In this document: piece by piece, positions 19,254-29,410 of the stretch
How the letters are laid out: each line of letters starts with the position of its first letter
Numbering within the stretch: position 1 is the stretch's first letter
Assembly: GCA_963830065.1 (NCBI GenBank)
Contig: CAWHLA010000009.1
Coordinates: 62,001 to 126,000 of the forward strand
Direction of reading: 5' to 3'
Source of the DNA: JACCZR01 sp963830065
Lineage (GTDB): Bacteria > Actinomycetota > Thermoleophilia > Solirubrobacterales > Thermoleophilaceae
Length of the DNA: 64,000 nt
Made by a program: the position numbers and the translations under genes
Notes under the pieces: generated by a model
The model's input: only the letters and a program-made list of their open reading frames with translations
Databases searched by the model: none
Told to the model about the DNA's origin: nothing

Positions 19254-21724
19254 GCGCGGACTGGCCCAGCGACCGGACCGGTGGCGGCCCACACCCCGAC
19301 GCGCGCCGCCCGCCCGGCGGAGGTGGCCTCGCCGCACACGCCGACCCGCGACGCCGCCCCGCGCACGCGGCCCTCGCCGCTCTGGTCGCCGGCCTCCTGC
19401 TCTGCGAAGCGGGAGCTGAGGCGCTGCTCTTCTGCGCTGCCCTCCCGCTCGCGGTCGGCGCCGTTCTGCGGTCGGAGGCACTCGGGGCCACGCTCGCCGC
19501 GCTCGTGCTGGCGGGGGCCGGGTTCGGCGCCCTTCGGCTGGGCGCTCTCGACCGTCCCGGCCAGCGGCTGGCGGACGGCTCCCGCGTCGAGGGGCCGGTC
19601 GTCCTGCTGGAGCGCCCGCGGCGCTCGCCGTTCGGCAGCCGGGCGGCGGTCGAGGTGCTCGCCGGCCCGGCCAGGGGGGTCCGAATGCAGGCCCGGGCGC
19701 ACCAGTACCTGCGCTGGCCCACGGGCCTGCGGCCCGGAGCCGAGCTGCGCGTGCGCGGGAGGTTCGGTCCGGTGGCGGCGGTCAGCCGGCGTCCCCGCGG
19801 CAAGGGCGGCTTCGACGCGGGCGCCTACCTGCGCTCACGCGGGCTCGCGGGCGAGCTGCAGCTCGACGGGCTGACCGCGACGGGTCGCAGACGGGGCGGG
19901 CCGCCCGGTGCCGTCGACGCCATGCGCACTCGCGCAGAGCGCGCCATCGACCGGGGCCTCCCCGCCTCCGAGGCCGCCCTGCTGCGAGGGATGGTCCTCG
20001 GCCAGGACGAAGGCATCGACGAGGACGTCCGCGACAGCTTCCGTGCCAGTGGGCTCGCGCACATCCTCGCCGTGTCGGGCCAGAACGTGGCCCTGCTGTG
20101 CGCGCTGGCGCTGCCGCTGCTGGCGGCGCTGGGCGCGGGGCACCGGGCGCGCATCGCGGCGCTGCTCGCCCTGGTAGCCGTCTACGTCCCCCTCGCCGGC
20201 GCCGGCCCGTCCCTGCAACGGGCCGGAGTGATGGGGGCAGCGGCGCTGGTGGCCATGGCAGCGTCGCGGCCGTCCTCGCGGGTGTACGCGCTGCTGCTGG
20301 CGGCCGCCGTGACGCTCGCGCTCAACCCTCGCGCCGCGAGCGATCCCGGCTGGCAGCTCTCGTTCGCCGCGGTCGCCGGGATCATCGTGCTCGCGCCGTC
20401 CCTGCGCCGGCGCCTCGACCGGCTCCCGCGGCTGGTAGCGGAGGGGCTGGCGGTGACGGTGGCCGCCACCGTCTCCACCGCGCCCCTGATGGCGCACCAC
20501 TTCGGCTCGTTCTCGGCGGCGAGCCTCCCGGCGAACGTGCTCGCCCTGCCGGCCGTGCCGCTGGTGATGTGGGCCGGCATGGTGGCCGCGGCGGTTGCCC
20601 AGCTCGCCGCACTGGGCCCGCCGTTCACGGTCTTGGCAGACGCCGTCGCCGGGGCGCTGGGCGGCCTGGTCCGGCCGCTGCTGGCGTACCTGTCCACCCT
20701 CGCGGAGCGCTTCGCCGAGCTACCGGGCGCCCAGGTGCGTCTGCCGCTCGGCTCCCGCACCGGCGTGGCGTTCGCGTACGGCCTGGTCGCGCTCGCCGTG
20801 CTGGGCGGGCGACGGCTCACGCGCCGTGCCGCGGGCCGCCTCGGCCCTCGGCGCGCGGCCGTCGAGGCCTGGTGGGGAGCCACGCCGCGCGGGGCTCGCC
20901 GCGCGGCCATCGGCCTCCTGACGGCGGTGGGGCTGGTGCTGGGGGCGGCGGGCCTGGGGCGCGACCCACCGCCCGACGCGCCCACGGTCTCCTTTCTCGA
21001 CGTCGGTCAGGGCGACGCGACCCTGATCCAGGCGCCCGACGGCTCGGCGGTCCTGTTCGACGGTGGCCCGCCGGAGGGAGGCGTGGTCCGCCGCCTGCGC
21101 CGAGCGGGAGTCACGCGGCTCTCACTGGTGGTGGCCACCCATTCCTCACGGGACCACCACGGTGGTCTCCCGTCGGTGGTGTCGGAGCTGCCGGTCGACC
21201 TGTTCCTGGACGGGGGCGACGGCACTCCGGACCGGGCCTTCCGAGCACTGGAGCGAACGGTCGCGCGGCACCGGATTCGCAGCATCCCGGCTAGGGCCGG
21301 CGTGGCGCTGCGGGCGGGCTCCATCACCGTGCGGGTCATCTCGCCCCCGCCGCGGCCTCCGGGGCCGGCCCCGGAGGACCCCAACCCGCGTGCGGTGGTG
21401 GCGCTGGTCGACGTGGGCGGGATGCGGGTCTTCCTGTCTGCCGACGCGGAGAGCGAGGCGCTGCTGCCGCTGACCCTCCCGCCGGTGGACGTCATGAAGG
21501 TGCCCCACCACGGCAGCGCCGACCCCGGCCTGCCCGAGGTCCTTGACCGCCTGCGGCCCCGGGCGGCTTCGATCCCCGTGGGCGAGAACACCTATGGGCA
21601 CCCGACGCCGTCCACCCTGCGTGCCCTCAGGGCTGCGGGGGTCCGCATCTTCCGCAACGACCGCAACGGCACGGTGAAGGTGGGCCTCCGTGACGGCCGC
21701 CTGGAGGCGGCGGGCGAGCGCTAG
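19250..21724 (+). CDS. comEC: ComEC/Rec2 DNA-uptake channel
   Basis: An 824-residue polytopic protein. Order: two N-terminal membrane segments, an OB-like DUF4131 region (VEVLAGPARGVRMQARAHQ), the Competence domain with many helices (LLRGMVLGQDEGIDEDVRDSF, SGLAHILAVSGQN), and a C-terminal metallo-beta-lactamase domain (VSFLDVGQGDATLIQAPDG, THSSRDHHGG, MKVPHHGS). It imports single-stranded DNA during transformation. No ATG/GTG/TTG precedes the first membrane helices in frame, so CTG at 19250, inside CTGA with the comEA stop, is the best start. Confidence 0.92.
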   Translation: MSADWPSDRTGGGPHPDARRPPGGGGLAAHADPRRRPAHAALAALVAGLLLCEAGAEALLFCAALPLAVGAVLRSEALGATLAALVLAGAGFGALRLGALDRPGQRLADGSRVEGPVVLLERPRRSPFGSRAAVEVLAGPARGVRMQARAHQYLRWPTGLRPGAELRVRGRFGPVAAVSRRPRGKGGFDAGAYLRSRGLAGELQLDGLTATGRRRGGPPGAVDAMRTRAERAIDRGLPASEAALLRGMVLGQDEGIDEDVRDSFRASGLAHILAVSGQNVALLCALALPLLAALGAGHRARIAALLALVAVYVPLAGAGPSLQRAGVMGAAALVAMAASRPSSRVYALLLAAAVTLALNPRAASDPGWQLSFAAVAGIIVLAPSLRRRLDRLPRLVAEGLAVTVAATVSTAPLMAHHFGSFSAASLPANVLALPAVPLVMWAGMVAAAVAQLAALGPPFTVLADAVAGALGGLVRPLLAYLSTLAERFAELPGAQVRLPLGSRTGVAFAYGLVALAVLGGRRLTRRAAGRLGPRRAAVEAWWGATPRGARRAAIGLLTAVGLVLGAAGLGRDPPPDAPTVSFLDVGQGDATLIQAPDGSAVLFDGGPPEGGVVRRLRRAGVTRLSLVVATHSSRDHHGGLPSVVSELPVDLFLDGGDGTPDRAFRALERTVARHRIRSIPARAGVALRAGSITVRVISPPPRPPGPAPEDPNPRAVVALVDVGGMRVFLSADAESEALLPLTLPPVDVMKVPHHGSADPGLPEVLDRLRPRAASIPVGENTYGHPTPSTLRALRAAGVRIFRNDRNGTVKVGLRDGRLEAAGER

Positions 21725-21742
21725 GGCGTCGGCCCGGCGGCT

Positions 21743-21748
21743 TATGCT
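21743..21748 (+). promoter_or_regulatory. -10 box (TATGCT) for leaderless holA
   Basis: TATGCT ends 6 nt before the holA GTG at 21755, in the 30-nt gap after comEC. Confidence 0.6.
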
Positions 21749-21754
21749 CACCAG

Positions 21755-22792
21755 GTGGCCGAACTGAAGCCCGTCTACCTGGTCTGTGGCGACGACGACG
21801 CCAAGGTCGACGCCTGGCGCGCGCGGGTTCGCGCCCGCGCCGAGGCCGAGCGCGGCCCTGGCGGGCTGGAGGGCTTCGATGCGCGCCAGACCCCGCCGGA
21901 GCAGGTCGCCGCGGCGCTGGCCGAGCTGACCTTCGACACCGGAACGCGCTACCTGCTGGTCGACGACGCGGGCGCGTGGAAGGCGGGCCAGCTCGAGCCC
22001 CTGGAGCGCTCGCTGGCGCAGCCGGTGCCCGACACCGTGCTCGTGCTGGTGGTCCGCGGCAAGGCCCTGAAGGGCCTGACGAAGATCGTCGAGGCTGCGG
22101 GTGGGGAATGCCGCGAGTACCCGGCTCCCAAGCCCTGGGAGCTGCCCAAGTGGACCGCCGGACGCGCCCGGGAGCTGGGCCTCACCATCGACAAGGACGC
22201 CGCCTCCGCCCTGGTCAGCACCGCCGGTCCCAGCCAGCAGGCGCTGAGCCGCGAGCTCGAGAAACTGGCCCTGGCAGTGCACCCCAAGACGACGATCACC
22301 GCCGATGACGTGGCCGAGCACGCCGCGGGAGATGCGGTGCCGAAGGCCTACGACCTCGCCGACGCCGTGGTGGTCGGCGACGTGCGTGCGGCGCTGGCGC
22401 TGGGGGAAGACCTTGTCGCGTCCGGTGAGCGGCCGGCCGGCCTGGTGTTCCCGGTCGTGCGCTCGCTGCGCCAGGTCCACGGCGCGGTCCGGCTGCTGCA
22501 GTCCGGCGCGTCGGAGAAGCAGGTGGCCGGCGAGCTGGGCATGCCGCCCTGGATGGCGAAGAAGACCCTCGCCAAGGCCCGCGGCGCCGACCGCGAGTCG
22601 CTGGAGCGGGCCCTGTGCGTGTTCGCCGACCTCGAGCTCGGCTTCCGCGGCGACAGCCCGCTGGACGACGAGACGGCGTTCTCGCTCGCCCTGGCGCAAG
22701 CGGCCGGCGCTGAGGGCCCGACGGCTGCGCGTCCGAGCCTGAGCATGGAGGCCTCGAGGCCTCAGGTCAGTAGGGGTACCACCAGTCCTTGA
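21755..22792 (+). CDS. holA: DNA polymerase III subunit delta
   Basis: A 345-residue clamp-loader delta subunit, which opens the beta clamp. It starts VAELKPVYLVCGDDDAKVDAW, has a degenerate AAA+ domain, GLTIDKDAASALVSTAGPSQQALSRELEKL and a helical C-terminal domain (LVFPVVRSLRQVHGAVRLLQSG). The comEA-comEC-holA-rpsT order is the common Gram-positive arrangement. The last 26 nt overlap the convergent aldehyde dehydrogenase gene; the C-terminal 25 residues or so look poorly conserved. Confidence 0.93.
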   Translation: MAELKPVYLVCGDDDAKVDAWRARVRARAEAERGPGGLEGFDARQTPPEQVAAALAELTFDTGTRYLLVDDAGAWKAGQLEPLERSLAQPVPDTVLVLVVRGKALKGLTKIVEAAGGECREYPAPKPWELPKWTAGRARELGLTIDKDAASALVSTAGPSQQALSRELEKLALAVHPKTTITADDVAEHAAGDAVPKAYDLADAVVVGDVRAALALGEDLVASGERPAGLVFPVVRSLRQVHGAVRLLQSGASEKQVAGELGMPPWMAKKTLAKARGADRESLERALCVFADLELGFRGDSPLDDETAFSLALAQAAGAEGPTAARPSLSMEASRPQVSRGTTSP

Positions 22793-24221
22793 CTTCGATG
22801 TTGGTCTCGATGTGCGCGTGCTTGGTCTCCTGGAAGGCCTCCAGGCCCTCCTGGCCCAGCTCGCGTCCCATTCCCGACTGCTTGTAGCCCCCGAAGGGGC
22901 CGGCGTCGTTGTCGGTGAGCGGGTCGTTGATCCACACCGTCCCCGCCTTGATCTCGCGGACACAGCGCAGGGCGGTTTCGAGGTCGCGGGTGTAGACGTT
23001 GGCGCCGAGCCCGAAGCGGGTCGAGTTGGCCAGGGCGATGGCCTCGTCGACGGAGTCGACGGGCACGATCGGCGCAACGGGCCCGAAGGTCTCCTCGCTG
23101 AGCAGCGCGGTGTCGGCCGCCGCGCCCGTCACCACGGCGGGCGCGTAGAAGTGCCCCGAGTCGCGCCCGGCCCGGTCGCCGCCCACCACCAACTCGGCAC
23201 CGGCGCTCACCGCCGCCTCGACCTGCTGGACCACCTTGTCGCGCTGGGCCGCCGACACCATCGGGCCCACGTCGGTGGAGGAGTCCATCGGATCTCCCAC
23301 CCGCAGGCTGCGGGCGTGATCCACGAACGCCTCGACGTAGTCGTCGTAGATCTCCCGGGCAACGTAGAAGCGCTCGGCCGACGTGCACACCTGGCCGGCG
23401 TTCAGGTAGGCCGCCCAAGCGCCGCCGCGGGCGGCGACTTCCACCTCGGAGGCCACGTCCGCGCACACGATGAACGGGTCCTTGCCGCCCATCTCCAGGT
23501 TCACGCGCGCCACCCGCTTGGCGCACGCGGCGGCCACCTGCTTCCCGGTCTCCACCGAGCCGGTGAAGGCCACGCAGTCGACCCGCTCGTCCTCGACGAT
23601 CCGCGCGCCCACGTCGCCGCCGCCCGCCACCAGGCCGACCACGCCCGGCGGAAGGGCGTCGAAGGAGTCGGCCAGCATCAGCGTGGACAGCGGGGTCAGC
23701 TCGCTCGGCTTGGCCACAACGGTGTTGCCGGCCGCCAGGGCGGGGGCGAGCTTCCAGCTCAGCAGCAGCAGGGGGTAGTTCCACGGCACGATCGCGCCCA
23801 CGACGCCCATCGGCTCCTTGAGCACGAGCGCCATCTGGGTGGACTCGATGGAAGGGATGACCCGGCCGCCGAAGTTGCGCCCCATCTCGGCGTAGTAGGA
23901 GAACGCGGCCGCTGTCCAGCCGACCTCGTCGCTGTTCTCGAGCAGCGGCTTGCCGCCCTCCAGCGTCATCACCTCGGCCAGCTCGTGGGTGCGGGCCCGC
24001 ATGCGCGCGGCCACCTCCTGGAGCATCTCCGCGCGCTCGAGGGCGGGCGTCGCGCCCCATTCGGACGCGGCCTCCCGGGCGGCGGTCAGCGCGGCGTCGA
24101 GCTGCTCGGCCGACGGGGCCCGGACCGTGGCCACCGTCTTCTCCGTGGCGGGGTTCTCAACGTCAAGTGGCGGGCCCTCGCCCGCCACTCGCTCACCGCC
24201 TATGAGTAGCCGGGTCTCCAC
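22767..24221 (-). CDS. NAD(P)-dependent aldehyde dehydrogenase
   Basis: A 484-residue aldehyde dehydrogenase superfamily member. Motifs: GAIVPWNYPLLLLSWKLAPALAAGNTVVAKP (cofactor and oxyanion Asn), FTGSVETGK, LEMGGKDPFIV (general-base Glu) and NAGQVCTSAERFYV (catalytic Cys), EETFGPVAPI. Length is typical. Specificity (betaine, succinate semialdehyde, phenylacetaldehyde or other) cannot be told. Start GTG with TAGGCT 9 nt upstream. Monocistronic and convergent with holA. Confidence 0.92.
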   Translation of the reverse strand: METRLLIGGERVAGEGPPLDVENPATEKTVATVRAPSAEQLDAALTAAREAASEWGATPALERAEMLQEVAARMRARTHELAEVMTLEGGKPLLENSDEVGWTAAAFSYYAEMGRNFGGRVIPSIESTQMALVLKEPMGVVGAIVPWNYPLLLLSWKLAPALAAGNTVVAKPSELTPLSTLMLADSFDALPPGVVGLVAGGGDVGARIVEDERVDCVAFTGSVETGKQVAAACAKRVARVNLEMGGKDPFIVCADVASEVEVAARGGAWAAYLNAGQVCTSAERFYVAREIYDDYVEAFVDHARSLRVGDPMDSSTDVGPMVSAAQRDKVVQQVEAAVSAGAELVVGGDRAGRDSGHFYAPAVVTGAAADTALLSEETFGPVAPIVPVDSVDEAIALANSTRFGLGANVYTRDLETALRCVREIKAGTVWINDPLTDNDAGPFGGYKQSGMGRELGQEGLEAFQETKHAHIETNIEVKDWWYPY

Positions 24222-24233
24222 CGGCTGCGCAGC

Positions 24234-24476
24234 CTACATCGGGGTCTTACTGCGAGCCTGACGACCCTTGGAAGCGCTCTTGTTCGTCGCCTTGCGCGAG
24301 CTCGAGAACGGCTTGGACAGCAGCTTTCCGAGCGGCCCGGGGGCCTTGCCACCTGCCCGCTGGCCGACGCCGAGCGAGCGGTCCACGCCCTTTTGTGGTC
24401 CTCGCGACAGGCGCGGGACCAAGAAAGCCAAGATCAACAGCAGCACACATACTGCGGCTACAACTCCGATTACCAC
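24234..24476 (-). CDS. Small single-pass membrane protein
   Basis: An 80-residue protein with one N-terminal membrane helix (VVAAVCVLLLILAFLVP) and a basic Ser/Lys/Arg-rich cytoplasmic tail (KPFSSSRKATNKSASKGRQ). GTG start with a good Shine-Dalgarno sequence (GGGAGGAG) about 8 nt upstream, unlike the leaderless genes around it. Family not recognised. It lies between rpsT and the aldehyde dehydrogenase on the same strand. Confidence 0.65.
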   Translation of the reverse strand: MVIGVVAAVCVLLLILAFLVPRLSRGPQKGVDRSLGVGQRAGGKAPGPLGKLLSKPFSSSRKATNKSASKGRQARSKTPM

Positions 24477-24500
24477 GTAGGGCTCCTCCCCATTTGAACT

Positions 24501-24516
24501 TGGGTAGGTATACCCA
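24501..24516. terminator. Stem-loop downstream of rpsT
   Basis: A perfect 6-bp stem TGGGTA/TACCCA with a GGTA loop, located 14 nt after the rpsT stop (minus strand) and upstream of the small membrane protein gene. No U-tract. It could terminate rpsT or mark a promoter region of the next gene, since TATACC elements overlap it. Confidence 0.3.
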
Positions 24517-24529
24517 GGTTATGGGTGGG

Positions 24530-24790
24530 TCAGTCCCCGCGGGCGAGCCGGGCGGCGCGGGCCTTCTTGCGGGCCCCGCTATTTCGGTGAAGTGCGCCCG
24601 AGCGGACGGCCTTGTCGACACGCGAGGTGAGCAGCCGCTGCTCGGCCTCGACCTTGTCGGAGTCGCCCGCCTCGACGGCGTCGCGCAGGCGACGGAACGA
24701 CGTCTTTACCTGCGACGTGTAGCGGCGGTTCTCCTCGTGCTCGCGTTCCGTTCGGAGGATCCGCTTTTCTTGTGACGCGATGTTGGCCAT
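24530..24790 (-). CDS. rpsT: 30S ribosomal protein S20
   Basis: An 86-residue S20, a 16S rRNA-binding helical protein. It starts MANIASQEKRILRTEREHEENRRY and contains TSFRRLRDAVEAGD, SRVDKAVRSGALHRN and the basic end ARKKARAARLARGD. TAGACT on the minus strand (24803-24808) is the likely -10 box with a short leader of about 5 nt. It sits near holA on the usual syntenic block, here on the opposite strand. Confidence 0.95.
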   Translation of the reverse strand: MANIASQEKRILRTEREHEENRRYTSQVKTSFRRLRDAVEAGDSDKVEAEQRLLTSRVDKAVRSGALHRNSGARKKARAARLARGD

Positions 24791-24802
24791 TTGCGCCCGG
24801 CG

Positions 24803-24808
24803 AGTCTA
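24803..24808 (-). promoter_or_regulatory. -10 box (TAGACT) for rpsT
   Basis: TAGACT on the minus strand ends 12 nt before the rpsT ATG, giving a very short leader. It lies between divergent rpsT and murJ. Confidence 0.45.
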
Positions 24809-24817
24809 GCGACCCCT

Positions 24818-26404
24818 TTGGCCTCTCAAGCGACGAGCGGCGAGGGCCGCCGCCTCGCGCGAAGCACCGCGTTCTTCTCCTTCGCGACCGGTCTCTCCCG
24901 GGTGATGGGGTTGGTCCGCGAGGTGGTCGCGGCCAGCCTGTTCGGAGTTTCGGGGGCGATGTCCGCCTTCACCATCGCCTTCCAGGTGCCCAATCTCATG
25001 CGGGCGCTGTTCGCCGACTCGGCGCTCCAGGGCGCGTTCATCCCGGTGTTCACCGAGCTGCTGGAGAAGGGCGAGCGCAAGGAGGCCTTCCGGATCGCGT
25101 CCAGCCTCTTCTTCGGGATCATGATCCTGCTGGGGGTGGTGACGGCGCTGTTCGTGCTGTTCGCCCGCCCGATCATGGGGTTGTTCGCGCCGGGCTTCGA
25201 CGACGACCCCGCGCTCGCCGACCTGACGGTGAGCCTGGCCCAGCTGATGTTCCCGATCGTCGTGCTCCTCGCGCTGAGCGGGGTCACGGTGGGGATGCTC
25301 AACTCCTTCGAGCACTTCAGCGTCCCCGCGCTCGCGCCGATCGCGTGGAACGCCGTGATCATCGGCTGCATCATCGGCCTGCAGCCGGTGCTCTCCGAGC
25401 AGGACGAGATCTACTCCTACGCCATCGGGGTGCTGCTGGGGACGGTGGTCCAGTTCCTGCTCCCGCTGCCCTGGCTGCGGGGAAGAGGGGGCCACATCAC
25501 GCTGACCCTGGACTGGCGCGACGAGCGCGTCCGGCGCGTGCTCAAGCTGATGTTCCCGGTCACGATCGCGCTCGGGCTGATCAACCTCAGCCTGCTGATC
25601 AACTCGCTGTTCGGCACGCTGGTCTCCCAGAGCGCGCCTGCCGCGATCGACAAGGCCTTCCGCATCTACCAGCTGCCGCAGGGCCTGTTCTCGATCTCGA
25701 TCGCCACGATCCTGTTCCCGACCCTGTCGCGCCTGGCGGCGCGCGGCGATCGCGGCGGCTTGCGCCGCACGATGGGCAACGGCGTGCGGCAGATCTGCCT
25801 GCTCCTCATCCCCAGCGCGGTGCTGATGGGCGTGCTGGCCGAGCCCATCACGCGGCTGGTCTACCAGCGCGGCGTGTTCGGGGCCGAGGCCACCGACCTG
25901 GTCACCGAGGCGCTGGTGTGGTGGTCGCTGTCGCTGCCCTTCCAGGGGGTGAGCCTGCTGTACTCGCGCACCTTCTTCAGCCTGCAGCGGCCGTGGCTGA
26001 CCACCGCGCTGAGCGGCGCCAACCTCGTGGTCAACGCCGGGGTGGCGGCCGCTCTCTACAAGCCGCTGGGCATCGCGGGCATCGTGATCGGAACGGTGGC
26101 CGGGACCGTGGTGATGTGCATGGCCCAGGGCCTCGTCCTGCGCGGAGACCTCGGCGGGGTGGAGGGAAGGAAGACCCTCAGGGGTGCCGCGCTGATGGTG
26201 GGCGCGTCGATCCCGCTCGCTGCGCTGGCCTACGGAGGCTGGTACCTGCTCGACGAGCTCCTGGGTCGCTCACTCCCGGCCCAGATCGCTTCGGTGGGCG
26301 TGGGGATCGTTGCGGGGCTTGCCGCTTACGCCGCCGTTGTGTGGGCTCTGCGCATCCCGGAGGCGCGCCAGGTTCGCGCGCTGCTACCCGGCCGCCGAGC
26401 CTAG
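24818..26404 (+). CDS. murJ: Lipid II flippase MurJ (MviN family)
   Basis: About 528 residues and 14 membrane segments, the peptidoglycan precursor flippase. Motifs: FFSFATGLSRVMGLVREVVAAS, NLMRALFADSALQGAFIPVF (the conserved family segment), RIYQLPQGLFSISIATILFPTLSR. TTG 24818 is preferred; an in-frame TTG at 24791 adds nine residues that overlap the rpsT promoter. Its TAG stop forms part of the lepA -10 box. Confidence 0.93.
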   Translation: MASQATSGEGRRLARSTAFFSFATGLSRVMGLVREVVAASLFGVSGAMSAFTIAFQVPNLMRALFADSALQGAFIPVFTELLEKGERKEAFRIASSLFFGIMILLGVVTALFVLFARPIMGLFAPGFDDDPALADLTVSLAQLMFPIVVLLALSGVTVGMLNSFEHFSVPALAPIAWNAVIIGCIIGLQPVLSEQDEIYSYAIGVLLGTVVQFLLPLPWLRGRGGHITLTLDWRDERVRRVLKLMFPVTIALGLINLSLLINSLFGTLVSQSAPAAIDKAFRIYQLPQGLFSISIATILFPTLSRLAARGDRGGLRRTMGNGVRQICLLLIPSAVLMGVLAEPITRLVYQRGVFGAEATDLVTEALVWWSLSLPFQGVSLLYSRTFFSLQRPWLTTALSGANLVVNAGVAAALYKPLGIAGIVIGTVAGTVVMCMAQGLVLRGDLGGVEGRKTLRGAALMVGASIPLAALAYGGWYLLDELLGRSLPAQIASVGVGIVAGLAAYAAVVWALRIPEARQVRALLPGRRA

Positions 26405-26407
26405 ACT
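26402..26407 (+). promoter_or_regulatory. -10 box (TAGACT) for leaderless lepA, overlapping murJ stop
   Basis: TAGACT ends 7 nt before the lepA GTG at 26415; its first three bases are the murJ stop codon. Confidence 0.6.
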
Positions 26408-26414
26408 CGCCCGG

Positions 26415-28226
<1,812 letters not shown>

Positions 28227-28250
28227 CGCCGCCGCCCAGCGAGTCCTCCC

Positions 28251-29327
28251 TCAGCTGACGCGGAAGAACCGCATCCCCACGCGACCGTCCTCGTCGCTCA
28301 CGTAGAGGGTGCGGCCGTTGGGGCCCGCGGCGATGCCCTCGATGCGCTGCTCGCCGCCGCCCATCGTCTTGACGTGCTTGGCCTTGATGACCTTTTTCTT
28401 GGACCGGTCGGTGATCTTGAAGCGCCAGTGCTGTGAGAGCGCGCCCGCGCCCTCGGGGTAGTTGTCGATCAGCATCGACTTCTTGTCGACGGCGTCGAGG
28501 TTGCCCAAGATGCAGTCGTACTCGTTGTTGCCCCGGTAGGTCATGGCGCGGAAGCCGACCGGCTCCTCGGCCGAGCCCGGGCCGTCCAGCTTCCACACGG
28601 CCTGGACGGTGGGGAACTTCTTGCCCTCGAACCACTCCGGCACGCCGGCCACCTCGACGAAGATGGGGGCTCCGGTGGCCGCCACCGGGAAGCGCAGCCC
28701 CAGCAGGAGGTTCCCGTTGGGCCTGTAGGCGGCGCCCTCGATGTTGAAGGCGTAGTCGCCCTTCTTGAGGCGCTTGGCCCACTTCTTGCCCTTCTTGTTC
28801 CCGGCCTTGCGCGCGCCGTTCACGAAGGCCTTCTGCATCTCCTTCGAGGGCCGGATCAGCTCGATGTCGCTGGCCGCGAGCGCGTCGTTGATGATCCGGT
28901 GGAGCCTGAACTTGTCGCGCATGACGTGCATCGGCACGCCGCCGTTCTCGCCGGCGGAGACGGCGTCGTCCTGGCGGAAGCGGGCTATCCACTGGCGCTC
29001 GACCTGCAGGGGCCCGCGCTTCTTGCCGTAGTGGGAGGCGATCACGTAGGTGAACTCGCCGTGGGTGGCCGACGCCTCGGAGTCGTCGGTCTTGCCCGAG
29101 TCGTCGCCGCAGTCGATCGGGACGTGGCGGTGCTCCCAACTCTCGGGGTCGGTGAGCTTCTTGCCCTTCTTATGGCCGAGGAGACCGACGGCCTCGTCGA
29201 GGTGACCCTCGTCGAGGAAGATGAAGTAGGCGACGTCCCAATTGTTGGCCTTGAGCACCTCCTTCGAGGTGCACGGCGCGAGGTCGGAGGCTTCGTTGTT
29301 CTCTAGCTCAAGATCTATGGATTCCAC
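28251..29327 (-). CDS. DUF3616-like protein
   Basis: A 358-residue protein of possible propeller type, resembling DUF3616 proteins: FNIEGAAYRPNGNLLLGLRFPV, EPVGFRAMTYRGNNEYDCILG, RIEGIAAGPNGRTLYVSDEDG. No signal peptide or membrane helix is visible, so it is probably cytosolic. GTG 29327 (VESIDLELENNEASD) was chosen because TAGCTT lies exactly 7 nt upstream; a longer frame to 29363 would include the promoter. Divergent from the sigma factor. Confidence 0.7.
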   Translation of the reverse strand: MESIDLELENNEASDLAPCTSKEVLKANNWDVAYFIFLDEGHLDEAVGLLGHKKGKKLTDPESWEHRHVPIDCGDDSGKTDDSEASATHGEFTYVIASHYGKKRGPLQVERQWIARFRQDDAVSAGENGGVPMHVMRDKFRLHRIINDALAASDIELIRPSKEMQKAFVNGARKAGNKKGKKWAKRLKKGDYAFNIEGAAYRPNGNLLLGLRFPVAATGAPIFVEVAGVPEWFEGKKFPTVQAVWKLDGPGSAEEPVGFRAMTYRGNNEYDCILGNLDAVDKKSMLIDNYPEGAGALSQHWRFKITDRSKKKVIKAKHVKTMGGGEQRIEGIAAGPNGRTLYVSDEDGRVGMRFFRVS

Positions 29328-29334
29328 GGCGACA

Positions 29335-29340
29335 AAGCTA
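29335..29340 (-). promoter_or_regulatory. -10 box (TAGCTT) for leaderless DUF3616-like gene
   Basis: Minus-strand TAGCTT followed by 7 nt and the GTG at 29327. The same hexamer and spacing occur at the divergent sigma factor gene. Confidence 0.6.
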
Positions 29341-29397
29341 GGAGAGGCGGGCCGCCGGCGCAACCCGAACTATTAGGCACCGTTTAGGCCCCAGCCG

Positions 29398-29403
29398 TAG
29401 CTT
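29398..29403 (+). promoter_or_regulatory. -10 box (TAGCTT) for leaderless sigma factor gene
   Basis: TAGCTT ends 7 nt before GTG 29411. Two TTAGGC direct repeats (29373-29378 and about 29384-29389) lie just upstream in the divergent intergenic region and may bind a regulator. Confidence 0.6.
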
Positions 29404-29410
29404 GGCCCGC

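Noticed and set aside
16419..19481. A minus-strand open frame of 1020 codons spanning several genes
   Set aside because: It contains the first part of the propeller gene only between about 17922 and 18569; the rest is antisense to comEA, comEC and acyP and is a high-GC shadow.
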